Source: Desulfobaccales bacterium (GTDB lineage Bacteria > Desulfobacterota > Desulfobaccia > Desulfobaccales > 0-14-0-80-60-11). From it: a DNA stretch of 64,000 nt. The stretch lies in the NCBI GenBank assembly GCA_041648175.1, contig JBAZPO010000010.1:5001-69000 (forward strand), read 5' to 3'. This document shows positions 44,618-53,180 of this stretch, one piece after another; within the stretch, counting starts at the first letter, position 1; every line of letters starts with the position of its first letter. The notes below the pieces were generated by a model. The model searched no databases. It worked only from the letters and a program-made list of their open reading frames with translations, and was not told where the DNA came from. The position numbers and the translations under genes were made by a program.

Positions 44618-44669
44618 GGCTGACCTCCATAAGCACAGGCGAGACGCCTGTGCCACCTGATTCTTCTCC

Positions 44670-46991
44670 TCAGCGCCGCCGCCAGCGAGGGCCGTTGGAG
44701 GTGTCGATGATCTCGATGCCCTGGGCGGCTAGGTCGTGACGGATTTGATCCGCGGCCTGCCAATCCTGGCGCTGCCGGGCTTCTTCCCGGGCCTTCAGGC
44801 TGGCTTCGATGGCCGCGTCTTGGGCGGCGGGCCCGGGGGCCAGGTTCATGACGCCCAAGACTTCGTCCAGTTCCTGGAAGCGGGTCAGGATGGCGCTCGC
44901 GGCGGCGTGCCCCAGCCGGTCGTGGTCGATATCGGTGTGAAATTCCCCCACCGCGGCGAAGATGGCCGACAGGACCCGGGAGATGTTGAGATCGTCGTCC
45001 AGGGCAGCGGTGCACTCTTTTTTCAACAGGAAGAGGCGCTCCTCGATTGCCGGGGTCATGGGGGCCTCGCCGTCTATGAGGGCGAGGCGCTCCAAGAAAT
45101 GGTCCAGGCGGGCTCTAGCAACGGAGGCGGCCTTGAGGTTGGTGTCGCTTATGGCCAGGGGCTTGCGGTAGTGGGTGGCCAGCAGGAAGTGGCGCACCTC
45201 TTCGCCCCGGTAGCCTTTGGCCATCAGGTCCCGCACGGTGACGGCGCCGGCTTCTTTCAAGGGCCGGCCGTCTTTGAGGACCCGCTCGCAGTGAAGCCAG
45301 GCCCGGGCCATGGGTTTGCCCGTGGCCGCGGTGAACAGGGCGTTTTCGTTTTCATCGTGGGGAAAGAGCGATTCCACGCTGCCCACATGGAAGTCGACGG
45401 TTTCGCCGGGGTGTTTCAGGGCCATAGCCGCGGACTCCAGATGCCAGCTAGGGCGCACCTGGCCCCAGGGGGTGGTGTAATAGAGCCCCTTTTTTAGTTC
45501 CGCCAGCTTGGCCCTTTTGAGCAGCGTGAAATCCCGGGGATTATCCTTGGCGTATTCGTCCAGATCAACGGTCTTGCCCACGCGGATTTTGCTCAAATCT
45601 ATACCGGAGAGGCGGCCGTAGCCTTTGAAGCGGGAGATGTCGAAATAGACGGAACGGAGTTTTTCATAGGCATAGCCCTTCTCCAGGAGTTTTTTGGTGA
45701 GGTTGACCATGTCGTCGATGTGGTCGGAGGCCAGGGGATAGAGCACGTCTTCTTTAATGCGCAGGGCTTGCAGGTCCTTGAAGAATTCCTGGCGGTAGTG
45801 CCCGGTGAATTCCTGCAGATCCCGGCCCGCGGCCGCGGCCCCGGCCAGGGCGCGGTCGTCCAGGTCGATTAAGCTTACTACCTGGCGGACCTTGAAGCCC
45901 CGGAAGGCGAGATAACGGTGCAGGAGGTCGGTTACCACCAACCGGCGGGCCACGCCCAGGGAGAGGTGATCGTAGAGGGCCGGGCCGTCGGCGAACAGGG
46001 TGGCTTCCCCCGGACGCCGGGGTTCGAAGGACTCTTTGGACCGGGCCAGGGTGTTATAAAAGCAGAGGGTCGGGGCCTCTTTTTCGGTGAACAGGGATGT
46101 GGAGAGGTAGCGTTCACCGCCATCGGGGGCGATGGCCACGATGAGGCCACGCGGCAGCTCCCGGGCCTTGCGGATGGCCACGGCGACCGCGGCTCCGGAA
46201 CTCATGCCCAGGAAAAGGCCTTCCTGGCGGGCCAGGCGCCGGGCGGTCTCAAAGCCCTCTTCGTCTTCGATATTGACGATCTCGTCGGCCTTGGTCTTAT
46301 CGAAGATGCCCGGTTTATAGGACTCCTGCATGTTTTTCAGGCCTTGGAGGGCATGGCCCAAAAACGGCTCCACGCCCACGATGCGGATGTCGGGATTGAA
46401 CTTTTTCATCCCTGCGTAGAGGCCCATGAGGGTGCCGGTGGTGCCCATGGTGGCTACTACCATGGTGACCTTGCCTTCGGTCTGCTCCCAAATCTCCCGG
46501 CAGGTGGACTCGTGGGAGGCGGGATTGTGAGGGCTGTTGAACTGATCCGCCAGAAAGTATTTGTCCGGATTTTCCCGGGCCATGCGGTAGACTTCTTCGA
46601 TGGACCCGTCGGTGCCCAGGTGAGCCGGGGTGAGCAGCAACTCGGCCCCCAGCCCCTTGAGGATGCGCTTGCGCTCCAGGCTGGCGGACTCGGGCATGGC
46701 CAAAAGGATGCGATAGCCCTTGACGGCGGAGACCATGGCCAGGCCGATACCGGTATTGCCGCTGGTGGCTTCAATGATGGTCTTGTCGGGGGTCAGCTCG
46801 CCTGTAGCCTCTGCAGCCTCGATCATGGCAAGGGCCGGGCGATCTTTGATTGACCCCCCGGGATTGAAATACTCCAGTTTGACGTAGATCTCTACCTGGG
46901 TATGGGGGTTGAGACGGTTCAGGCGGACGATGGGGGTCTGCCCGATCAGTGCCAAAATATTATCAGCCTTGCGCAGCATAACGGGATCCAA
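44670..46991 (-). CDS. Cysteine synthase fused to a degenerate cysteinyl-tRNA-synthetase-like domain
   Basis: A 773-residue fusion. Residues 1-305 are a PLP-dependent O-acetylserine sulfhydrylase: PLP Lys49 in GGSIKDRP, EATSGNTGIGLA, MGTTGTLMG and PDGGERYLST are all present, so this half looks active. Residues about 310-773 align along their length with CysRS (FYNTLARSKESFEP, LIDLDDR, RPSWHLES, FPHDENEN, C-terminal RQDWQAADQIR). The catalytic motifs are lost: HIGH is replaced by SLGV (344-347), KMSKS by RPLKE (576-580), and the zinc Cys residues by Asp335 and Ser520. It cannot be a normal CysRS. The domain may bind tRNA, Cys or a partner and regulate cysteine synthesis. No intact cysS is in the window. 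Confidence 0.88.
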   Translation of the reverse strand: MDPVMLRKADNILALIGQTPIVRLNRLNPHTQVEIYVKLEYFNPGGSIKDRPALAMIEAAEATGELTPDKTIIEATSGNTGIGLAMVSAVKGYRILLAMPESASLERKRILKGLGAELLLTPAHLGTDGSIEEVYRMARENPDKYFLADQFNSPHNPASHESTCREIWEQTEGKVTMVVATMGTTGTLMGLYAGMKKFNPDIRIVGVEPFLGHALQGLKNMQESYKPGIFDKTKADEIVNIEDEEGFETARRLARQEGLFLGMSSGAAVAVAIRKARELPRGLIVAIAPDGGERYLSTSLFTEKEAPTLCFYNTLARSKESFEPRRPGEATLFADGPALYDHLSLGVARRLVVTDLLHRYLAFRGFKVRQVVSLIDLDDRALAGAAAAGRDLQEFTGHYRQEFFKDLQALRIKEDVLYPLASDHIDDMVNLTKKLLEKGYAYEKLRSVYFDISRFKGYGRLSGIDLSKIRVGKTVDLDEYAKDNPRDFTLLKRAKLAELKKGLYYTTPWGQVRPSWHLESAAMALKHPGETVDFHVGSVESLFPHDENENALFTAATGKPMARAWLHCERVLKDGRPLKEAGAVTVRDLMAKGYRGEEVRHFLLATHYRKPLAISDTNLKAASVARARLDHFLERLALIDGEAPMTPAIEERLFLLKKECTAALDDDLNISRVLSAIFAAVGEFHTDIDHDRLGHAAASAILTRFQELDEVLGVMNLAPGPAAQDAAIEASLKAREEARQRQDWQAADQIRHDLAAQGIEIIDTSNGPRWRRR

Positions 46992-47018
46992 ACTCCTGGC
47001 GTTAATGGTGAGGCGCGG

Positions 47019-47309
47019 TTAAAAACCTTCCTCCTGACCCGAGGCGGCACACTGCCCTCCGGTTTCCATTTCCTCGGCCAGATAATTATTGACCAGGTTG
47101 ATCAGGGTGAGGATAAAAAACCGGCGAGCCTCAGGTTCATCGTGCATCACTTCCAGGAGGCGATAAATGAGGCCAAGTATTACCATCCCCGCCTGAGAAG
47201 GCGCAACATTTTCCTGGTTGAAGCGGTCCAGGATATCATTAACCAGGGGGCGGACGCTCTCCTGCAATTCTGCATCGGTGGCAAACGCGGCCGTATCGAT
47301 TTCGGTCAT
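47019..47309 (-). CDS. Hypothetical protein
   Basis: A 96-residue, mostly helical protein (ESVRPLVNDILDRFNQENV, GMVILGLIYRLLEVMHDEPE). There is no recognised domain or signal peptide. It is 27 bases upstream of the CysK-CysRS-like fusion on the same strand and might be co-transcribed with it. Confidence 0.65.
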   Translation of the reverse strand: MTEIDTAAFATDAELQESVRPLVNDILDRFNQENVAPSQAGMVILGLIYRLLEVMHDEPEARRFFILTLINLVNNYLAEEMETGGQCAASGQEEGF

Positions 47310-47771
47310 GCGGTTATCCTTATGGGGTTGTCAACCTCTTTAATTATAAAGCAAAACCTACCATATTCCCCGGCGCTTTGCAAACCGCGGGCGTGGGGCC
47401 AGAGGAAAGATCCCGGCGGCGAGCCGGGTGGCTCCAAGCCTGTCAAAAGTTAGCGCCTCAGGGGCCTGGAAAAGGTTACGTAAGTGAATCAAGACCTTCT
47501 AAATTTCTTGATTGTTTCATCTCCAGGCAATATGTTCATCAATCTTTACCGCTTTATAGATCGGTTCAAACCTGGACAAAATAACCTCTTAAAATATTTA
47601 ATAAAAATACACTAGTTCCGAATGGTACGATCTTTGCTTAATAAGAGGGCATTGATTCACAAAAATTAGCAGGGTTGTCAACGTTACAGGAGTGGAACCT
47701 ATAAAAGAGATAGCATTTTACCGGTTCGGTTGGCAAAAGCACCCCCGCATCTGATTCTGGGAGGTTCGACA
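47310..47771. other. Divergent intergenic region with a sigma-54-like promoter
   Basis: There are 462 bases without a gene. A short hairpin CCCGGCGGCGAGCCGGG lies near 47414. The right half is AT-rich and holds the sigma-54-type promoter at 47623-47638. I recognise no riboswitch. Confidence 0.55.
47623..47638 (+). promoter_or_regulatory. Sigma-54-type -24/-12 promoter
   Basis: TGGTACGATCTTTGCT matches TGGCACGNNNNTTGCW except for T in place of C in the -24 element. It lies about 134 bases upstream of the gene at 47772 and points toward it. Confidence 0.55.
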
Positions 47772-48035
47772 ATGAAGGAGCAATCGGCTAACACCCCAGG
47801 CAAGGTAAAGATGGATCAGGCCCGGAGATTGATGGAGCAGGGGCAACACCGGAAGTCTTTGCTCCTGGCTTTGGAAGTGCTGTTAGAAGAGCTGAATAGC
47901 CTCAAGGAGTCTCTCATTGCCCTCCAGATGGTGACCCGGTTGGAAGTGGAGCCCACGACCGCCCCGGTCCGGGAAGAGCCGCCCCAGCCCGACCATTTCT
48001 GGCTGCCGCCAGTCAAACCCCGGGTCTTGCATTGA
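47772..48035 (+). CDS. Hypothetical protein, helical
   Basis: An 87-residue protein. A helical or coiled-coil core (DQARRLMEQGQHRKSLLLAL, then LEELNSLKESLIALQMV) is followed by a Pro-rich tail. No family is recognised. GGGAGG precedes the ATG at 47772; the frame from 47730 is longer but unsupported. It lies behind a sigma-54-like promoter and 94 bases ahead of the proteasome-like gene, possibly in one operon. Confidence 0.65.
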   Translation: MKEQSANTPGKVKMDQARRLMEQGQHRKSLLLALEVLLEELNSLKESLIALQMVTRLEVEPTTAPVREEPPQPDHFWLPPVKPRVLH

Positions 48036-48129
48036 AAGAAAATATAATATTTCTCATAAGTAACCCTTTACAATCTCTGGCCCGGAGTTATTTTAAAACA
48101 TAAATCTGTGGTTCGCCAAGGAGGCTAGT

Positions 48130-48753
48130 ATGGGTCAGTTGATTGCTTGTGCTGCGCCAGAAGGGGTCATGGTGGCCTCGGACAGCCGCGCGGTGTTTTT
48201 CGAACCTTTCGGAGAAGAGCGCTTTATCACGGTCGACCGCATCATTCCCGTGACCTCACATGTCGTCCTGGCTTCGGCCGGAAACTGGGAAGCCGCGGAC
48301 ATTTGTAGAGAATTCGCCGGGTTTGCCAAAACCGAGGGCTTAACCGACATGGATGAGCTCATCAATGCGGCTATTCCCTTCTTTACCAGCCGCTACGATG
48401 AAATCCTGCGCAAGATGTGCGAAAAGATCCCGCCGGACCCCATCGTCAACATGTATCTGCTGCTGGCGGGCTATTCGAAAAAGACCCTGGATCACCCGGG
48501 CCACCTGTTCGTCATCTGGGACCGTCCCCAGCCGCCCAAAATCGAGTATAACCGGGTGACCGATGTCTTCACCCTGCCGCGTCGTATGGGCCTGGAATTT
48601 AAGCTGAACGACTTGGTGAAGAATAAAGCGCCCCTGGCCCAGCTCGTGGACGCGGCCAAGGCGGGCATGGAAAAGCTGGCGCCGCAAGACCACATGATCG
48701 GCCCGCCCTACCACTACGTCACCATCACCGCCAAAGGGATTGCCGGGCTCTGA
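48130..48753 (+). CDS. Proteasome-fold (Ntn) protein lacking the catalytic Thr
   Basis: A 207-residue protein. EGVMVASDSRAVFFEP near residue 11-26 and VDRIIPVTSHVVLASAGNWEAAD match strands S1-S2 and helix H1 of proteasome beta/HslV-type subunits. When Asp18 is aligned with beta-subunit Asp17, the nucleophile position is Gly2, and the Lys33 position is Arg. The protein therefore looks inactive as a protease and may be a structural or regulatory relative. AAGGAGGCTAGT precedes the ATG. No partner (ATPase, Anbu partners) is adjacent. Confidence 0.62.
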   Translation: MGQLIACAAPEGVMVASDSRAVFFEPFGEERFITVDRIIPVTSHVVLASAGNWEAADICREFAGFAKTEGLTDMDELINAAIPFFTSRYDEILRKMCEKIPPDPIVNMYLLLAGYSKKTLDHPGHLFVIWDRPQPPKIEYNRVTDVFTLPRRMGLEFKLNDLVKNKAPLAQLVDAAKAGMEKLAPQDHMIGPPYHYVTITAKGIAGL

Positions 48754-48869
48754 CGCCGGGGTGCAGCAAATCCCTAAAGTTTGCCTCCTGCGGTCAAGTT
48801 TGATAGTATGCCTAGGCTTGCCATTTCTTAAAGGATGGCAGGCCTAATTTATTTTCCGGACCCCTGGCC

Positions 48870-50087
48870 ATGTCTCCTGATCTAGAGCGACTCCGCATTC
48901 AACGCCCGGGGGAAGAGCGCCCCGCGGCGGCCTTCTCCAGGACCCGTATTGCCCTGATTATCCTGGGCGTGGCCCTGGTGATCGTGGTCGGGCTCTACCT
49001 CTGGGGGCCCCTGCAGCCTGCATTGGAAGTGAGCACTACGGTGGTCTCCCGCCTCTACCCGGCCCAGGCTTACACGGTCTTAAACGCCAGCGGTTACGTG
49101 GTGGCCCAACGCAAGGCCGCGGTCTCCTCCAAGAGCACGGGCCGCCTGACCTTTCTGGGGGTGGAAGAAGGCAGCCGGGTAAAAAAAGGGCAAATCCTGG
49201 CCTCACTCGAGAATGAGGACCTGATAGCCGCCCGCAATCAGGCTGTCGCCCAGGTGAACCAGGCCAAAGCCGACCTGGGCACTGCCACTGCGGAGATGGC
49301 GGACGCCGAACTCCAGTACCGGCGCTACAAGACCCTGGTGGCCCAGGACCTGGTTCCCAAGCAGGACTTTGATACCGCGGATGCCAGGTATAAGAAGGCC
49401 CAAGCCGGGGTGGCCGCGGCCCAGGCCCGCATCAAGGTTGCCCAGGCCGGCCTGGCCAACACCCAGGCGTCTCTGGAATACAGCTATATCCGCGGCCCCT
49501 TCGATGGCGTGGTGACCACCAAATACGCCGAGGTCGGAGAGGTGGTGGCGCCCTTCGGCGCCGCGGCCAATGCCCGGGCCGCGGTGGTGACCATGGCCGA
49601 CCTGCACTCGCTGATGGTGGAGGTGGATGTGGCGGAGTCTAATTTGGACAAGGTTCGCCTGGGGCAACCCTGCGAAATTTCCCTGGACGCCATCCCCGAC
49701 CGGCGCTTTGCCGGAGCAGTGCATATGATTGTCCCCACTGCCGACCGGACCAAGGCCACCGTGCTCACCAAGGTGAAGTTCCTGGAAACCGACGACCGCA
49801 TCTTGCCGGAAATGAGCGCCAAGGTGGCCTTTCTTTCTCAACCCCTGGAGCCGGGAGAGCGTCAACCCCGCCTGACCATCCCCAAGGCCGCCCTGGTCAC
49901 CCGGGAAGGCGCCTCCTATAGTTACCTCGTGACCGGCAACCGGGTGAAGCTGGTCCCCATCACCGTCGGTCTCACCCTGAACGACCTGGTTGAGATCGCA
50001 CAGGGCCTCAAGGAAGGCGACCGGGTGGTTTTGAACCCGCCCGCGTCCTTGCGTGACGGCTCCCGGGTAAAAGTCAAGCAACCGTGA
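48870..50087 (+). CDS. Periplasmic adaptor (HlyD/MacA family) of an ABC exporter
   Basis: A 405-residue membrane-fusion protein. One N-terminal membrane segment (IALIILGVALVIVVGLYLWG) and the lipoyl/hairpin region are visible (GYVVAQRKAAVSSKSTGRL, GSRVKKGQILASLENEDL, and a coiled-coil rich in Ala/Gln). A beta-barrel and membrane-proximal domain follow (VEVDVAESNLDKVRLGQP, VTREGASYSYLVTGNRVKLV). It bridges an inner-membrane ABC transporter and an outer-membrane channel; the ATPase gene overlaps its stop. Confidence 0.93.
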   Translation: MSPDLERLRIQRPGEERPAAAFSRTRIALIILGVALVIVVGLYLWGPLQPALEVSTTVVSRLYPAQAYTVLNASGYVVAQRKAAVSSKSTGRLTFLGVEEGSRVKKGQILASLENEDLIAARNQAVAQVNQAKADLGTATAEMADAELQYRRYKTLVAQDLVPKQDFDTADARYKKAQAGVAAAQARIKVAQAGLANTQASLEYSYIRGPFDGVVTTKYAEVGEVVAPFGAAANARAAVVTMADLHSLMVEVDVAESNLDKVRLGQPCEISLDAIPDRRFAGAVHMIVPTADRTKATVLTKVKFLETDDRILPEMSAKVAFLSQPLEPGERQPRLTIPKAALVTREGASYSYLVTGNRVKLVPITVGLTLNDLVEIAQGLKEGDRVVLNPPASLRDGSRVKVKQP

Positions 50088-50803
50088 TGGCGAACCAGGC
50101 GATAGCAACGGCCCCGGTAGTGGAGATCGCCCACCTCAATAAATCTTATCGGCGGGGCAGCCAGGTGCTGCCGGTCCTTGAAGATATCAGCCTCACCATC
50201 TTTGCCGGGGAATTCCTGGCGCTCATGGGGCCTTCGGGCTCCGGCAAAACCACCCTTTTAAACCTCATTGCCGGGCTGGACCGGCCGGACTCCGGCCAAC
50301 TGCTGGTGCACGGCATCGATCTTCCGGCCCTCTCCGAAACCCAACTGGCGGATTGGCGGGCCGCCAACGTGGGGTTCGTTTTTCAGTTTTACCAGCTTAT
50401 CCCCGTGCTTACGGCCTTTGAGAACGTGGAACTGCCTCTGCTCCTCACGAAGCTGTCCCGCCGGGAGCGCAAGGAGCACGTGGAACTGGTCCTGGAATTG
50501 GTGGGTCTCACCGACCGCCAGAGCCACTACCCGTCTCAGCTCTCCGGCGGCCAGCAGCAACGGGTGGCCATCGGCCGGGCCCTTGTCACCGACCCCACCC
50601 TCATCGCCGCGGATGAGCCCACCGGCGATCTGGACAAGAAATCCGCCGGGGAAATCATGGACCTGTTGACCAGGCTCAACCAGGACTTTCAGAAAACCAT
50701 TATTATCGTCACCCACGACCCCGAGGCCGCCAGCCACGCCGGCCGCATCCGCCGCCTCATTAAGGGGCAGTTGCTGAACGAGAACGGAGCCCAGGAGGAT
50801 TAG
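50087..50803 (+). CDS. ABC transporter ATPase (LolD/MacB-type)
   Basis: A 238-residue ATPase: Walker A MGPSGSGKTTLLNLI, Q-loop, signature QLSGGQQQRVAIGRAL, Walker B LIAADEPTGDLD and H-loop IIVTHDPE. The LolD/MacB-like D-loop spacing and the FQFYQLIPVLTAFENVELPL segment point to this subfamily. ATG 50087 overlaps the adaptor stop codon by one base (GTGATGG). Its permease partners are the FtsX-like genes at 51888, 54660 and/or 58510. Confidence 0.94.
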   Translation: MANQAIATAPVVEIAHLNKSYRRGSQVLPVLEDISLTIFAGEFLALMGPSGSGKTTLLNLIAGLDRPDSGQLLVHGIDLPALSETQLADWRAANVGFVFQFYQLIPVLTAFENVELPLLLTKLSRRERKEHVELVLELVGLTDRQSHYPSQLSGGQQQRVAIGRALVTDPTLIAADEPTGDLDKKSAGEIMDLLTRLNQDFQKTIIIVTHDPEAASHAGRIRRLIKGQLLNENGAQED

Positions 50804-50810
50804 TAGAGGA

Positions 50811-50842
50811 GTCATTTCAAAACCGATCTTGGGTTTATCTGG
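50811..50842 (+). repeat. Dispersed repeat (GTCATTTCAAAACCGATCT)
   Basis: GTCATTTCAAAACCGATCTT is followed by GGGTT. A copy lies at 34788-34816. Both precede a CCCCCT...AGGGGG hairpin within about 90 bases. Confidence 0.7.
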
Positions 50843-51056
50843 GACTAACCAAAGATTTGAGATTGGGAAGTAATCAACCCCCTCTCTTTCAAAGGGGGAC
50901 TTGAAAACCCACGCTCATAAACTTTTTTGATCGAGAACGAACTCAAGCCTTGAGGCAGGTTTTGAAATAGTTTTTAGGGTTATTCGAATAATCCTTAAGC
51001 TTGTATCCTGGGTGCCGCGCAGGGTCTCAAACTTTTAGCCTGGAGGGGTCCCGCTT

Positions 51057-51881
51057 GTGAATAACTGTAGTCCCATTCCCAGGAATGCTCAAGGCCGCTT
51101 CTATCATATCGACTGCCTCCCCGGGGAACTGGCCCCCTATATCCTGACCTGCGGCGACCCGGACCGGGCCCAGCGTATCGCCCGGCTCTTTGACCGGGTG
51201 GAGATGCGCCGCAAGAACCGTGAGTTCCTCACCTATACCGGCTCCTATAAGGACATTCCGGTCTCGGTCATGTCCACCGGCATCGGCGCGCCGGCCACCG
51301 CCATCGCCATCGTGGAGGCGGCCAACTGCGTCAACCCCGTCACCTTTATCCGGCTGGGCACCTGCGGGGCGCTCCAATGGGACATCGAGGTGGGGGACCT
51401 GGTCATTACCGAGTCGGCGTGGGGTGGGGACGGCACCATTGAAAGCTATATTCCGGGAGGTATCGTCCCCCATGCTGATCCCGGGATTGTCACGGCCTTA
51501 AAAGAAGCGGCTGAAGCTTTTAAAATGACGTATCACGTGGGCCTGACCCTCACCACCGAGGATTTTTACGCGGGCCAGGGCCGGGCGGCGCCGGGGTTTC
51601 CCGCCCCGGACCCCGAGTACATGCAAGTCCTGATGGAAAGCGGCGTGCTGAACATGGAGATGGAGATGGCGGTTTATCTGGCCCTGGCCGCGGTTTCCAC
51701 TTATGAGATCAGGGCCGGGGGCGCCTGTTTGGTCCTGGACAACCGGGAAAGCGAAGTCGGGTTCACCTCCGTTAAGGATAAGCGGTGCGGCGAGGGACGC
51801 CTCATCAAGGTGGGCTTGCGGGCGTTGGAAATCCTAGCCAGGCAGGACATTCATAATAAAGCCCCAGTAACTGGCCACTGA
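51057..51881 (+). CDS. Nucleoside phosphorylase (PNP/UDP family)
   Basis: A 274-residue phosphorylase: phosphate-binding CGDPDRAQRIARLFDRVEM near 30, VMSTGIGAPATAIAIVEAANC, FIRLGTCGALQWDIEVGDLVI, and VLNMEMEMAVYLALAA with the conserved Glu-Met-Glu of uridine phosphorylases. It splits a nucleoside (uridine or purine) with phosphate. Starts at GTG 51057 with TGGAGGGG upstream. It sits inside the ABC exporter cluster but is unlikely to be part of it, so it may be inserted cargo. Confidence 0.85.
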   Translation: MNNCSPIPRNAQGRFYHIDCLPGELAPYILTCGDPDRAQRIARLFDRVEMRRKNREFLTYTGSYKDIPVSVMSTGIGAPATAIAIVEAANCVNPVTFIRLGTCGALQWDIEVGDLVITESAWGGDGTIESYIPGGIVPHADPGIVTALKEAAEAFKMTYHVGLTLTTEDFYAGQGRAAPGFPAPDPEYMQVLMESGVLNMEMEMAVYLALAAVSTYEIRAGGACLVLDNRESEVGFTSVKDKRCGEGRLIKVGLRALEILARQDIHNKAPVTGH

Positions 51882-51887
51882 CAACTG

Positions 51888-53039
51888 ATGTTAAAACTCA
51901 CCTGGCGCAACACCACCCGGCACCCGCTGCGGGCCGCGCTCACTATCTTGGGGATGGCCGTGGCCGTACTAGCTTTCTGCCTACTGCGCACCGTGGTGGC
52001 GGCCTGGTATTCCGGGGTGAACGCCGCGTCGCCGGCCCGCCTGGTGACCCGGAACGCCATCTCCCTGATCTTCCCTTTGCCCATAGCCTATCTCCCCAAG
52101 ATCCAGGCCATTCCCGGTATTGAAGGGGTGGCTTACGGCAACTGGTTCGGTGGCGTCTACATCGATGAGCGCCACTTTTTTCCTACGTTTGCCGTGGATG
52201 TGCGCCGCTACCTCCCCATCTATCCCGAGTTTGTCATGCGCGAAGACCAAAAGCTGGCGTTTATCCAGGATCGCCGGGGCGCGGCAGTGGGGCGCTCTCT
52301 GGCGACCCGATACGGCTTTAAGCTGGGAGACCCCATTGTCCTCAAAGGCACTATTTATCCGGGCGAGTGGCCGTTCATCATTCGGGCCATTTATGACGGC
52401 GCCGAACCCACCACCGATGAATCGCGACTCTTTTTCCATTGGGATTACTTGAACGAGACCTTGAAGAAACAAGGTTCCAGCCGGGCCGATAACGTGGGCT
52501 GGTATCTCATCAAGGTCGCCAGACCGGACTTGGCGCCCCAGGTGGCGGCCCAGGTGGACGCCCTGTTTAAAAACAGCCTGGCCGAGACTATAACGGAAAC
52601 GGAGCAGGCCTTCGCCCTGGGGTTTGTGTCCATGACCGAAGCCATTCTGGTGGCCATCCAGGTAGTGTCCTGGGTGGTCATCGGCGTGATCCTGGTGGTC
52701 CTGGCCAACACCATGGCCATGAGCGCCCGGGAGCGCCAGAGAGAATATGCCGTCCTTAAAACCATGGGCTTCAAGGCCCGGCACCTGGCCGGCCTGATCT
52801 TCGGAGAATCCCTGATCCTGGCCCTGGCGGGAGGCCTGGTGGGGGAAGCCCTGACCTTCCCGGCGGTACATTTTTTCAAATCCCAACTGGGCCAGTATTT
52901 CCGGGTCTTTCCCCTCACCCGGGCTACCCTGGTCCTGGGTCTGGCGGTAGCTCTGATGGTGGGCCTCCTAGCCGCGCTGCTGCCGTCGGTGCGGGCCAGC
53001 CGGGTGAGCATCGCCGAGGCCTTGCGCAAGGTGGGTTGA
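51888..53039 (+). CDS. FtsX/MacB-type ABC permease, copy A
   Basis: A 383-residue permease. It has an N-terminal membrane segment (TILGMAVAVLAFCLLRTVVA), a periplasmic MacB_PCD domain (about 40-250) and the FtsX core with three segments (LVAIQVVSWVVIGVILVVLA, LIFGESLILALAGGLVG, VALMVGLLAALLPSVRASR). It is a paralogue of the gene at 54660 with the same length and strong similarity throughout. Begins seven bases after the phosphorylase stop. Confidence 0.92.
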   Translation: MLKLTWRNTTRHPLRAALTILGMAVAVLAFCLLRTVVAAWYSGVNAASPARLVTRNAISLIFPLPIAYLPKIQAIPGIEGVAYGNWFGGVYIDERHFFPTFAVDVRRYLPIYPEFVMREDQKLAFIQDRRGAAVGRSLATRYGFKLGDPIVLKGTIYPGEWPFIIRAIYDGAEPTTDESRLFFHWDYLNETLKKQGSSRADNVGWYLIKVARPDLAPQVAAQVDALFKNSLAETITETEQAFALGFVSMTEAILVAIQVVSWVVIGVILVVLANTMAMSARERQREYAVLKTMGFKARHLAGLIFGESLILALAGGLVGEALTFPAVHFFKSQLGQYFRVFPLTRATLVLGLAVALMVGLLAALLPSVRASRVSIAEALRKVG

Positions 53040-53180
53040 GCAGATACTTTATTCCGAAAGAGTTATCAAATTTACTGACAAATTCATCATCCGAGTTAGC
53101 AGAATAAGCCCAAGTATGAGACTTTGGATCGGAGGCCGTATGGAAACCAGGCAGTCATAGCCGAAACCAAGGAGGAGAAC

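Noticed and set aside
47310..47771. Riboswitch or structured RNA before the 87-residue protein gene
   Set aside because: Only a simple CCCGGC/GCCGGG hairpin is seen; none of the riboswitch consensus cores I know is present.
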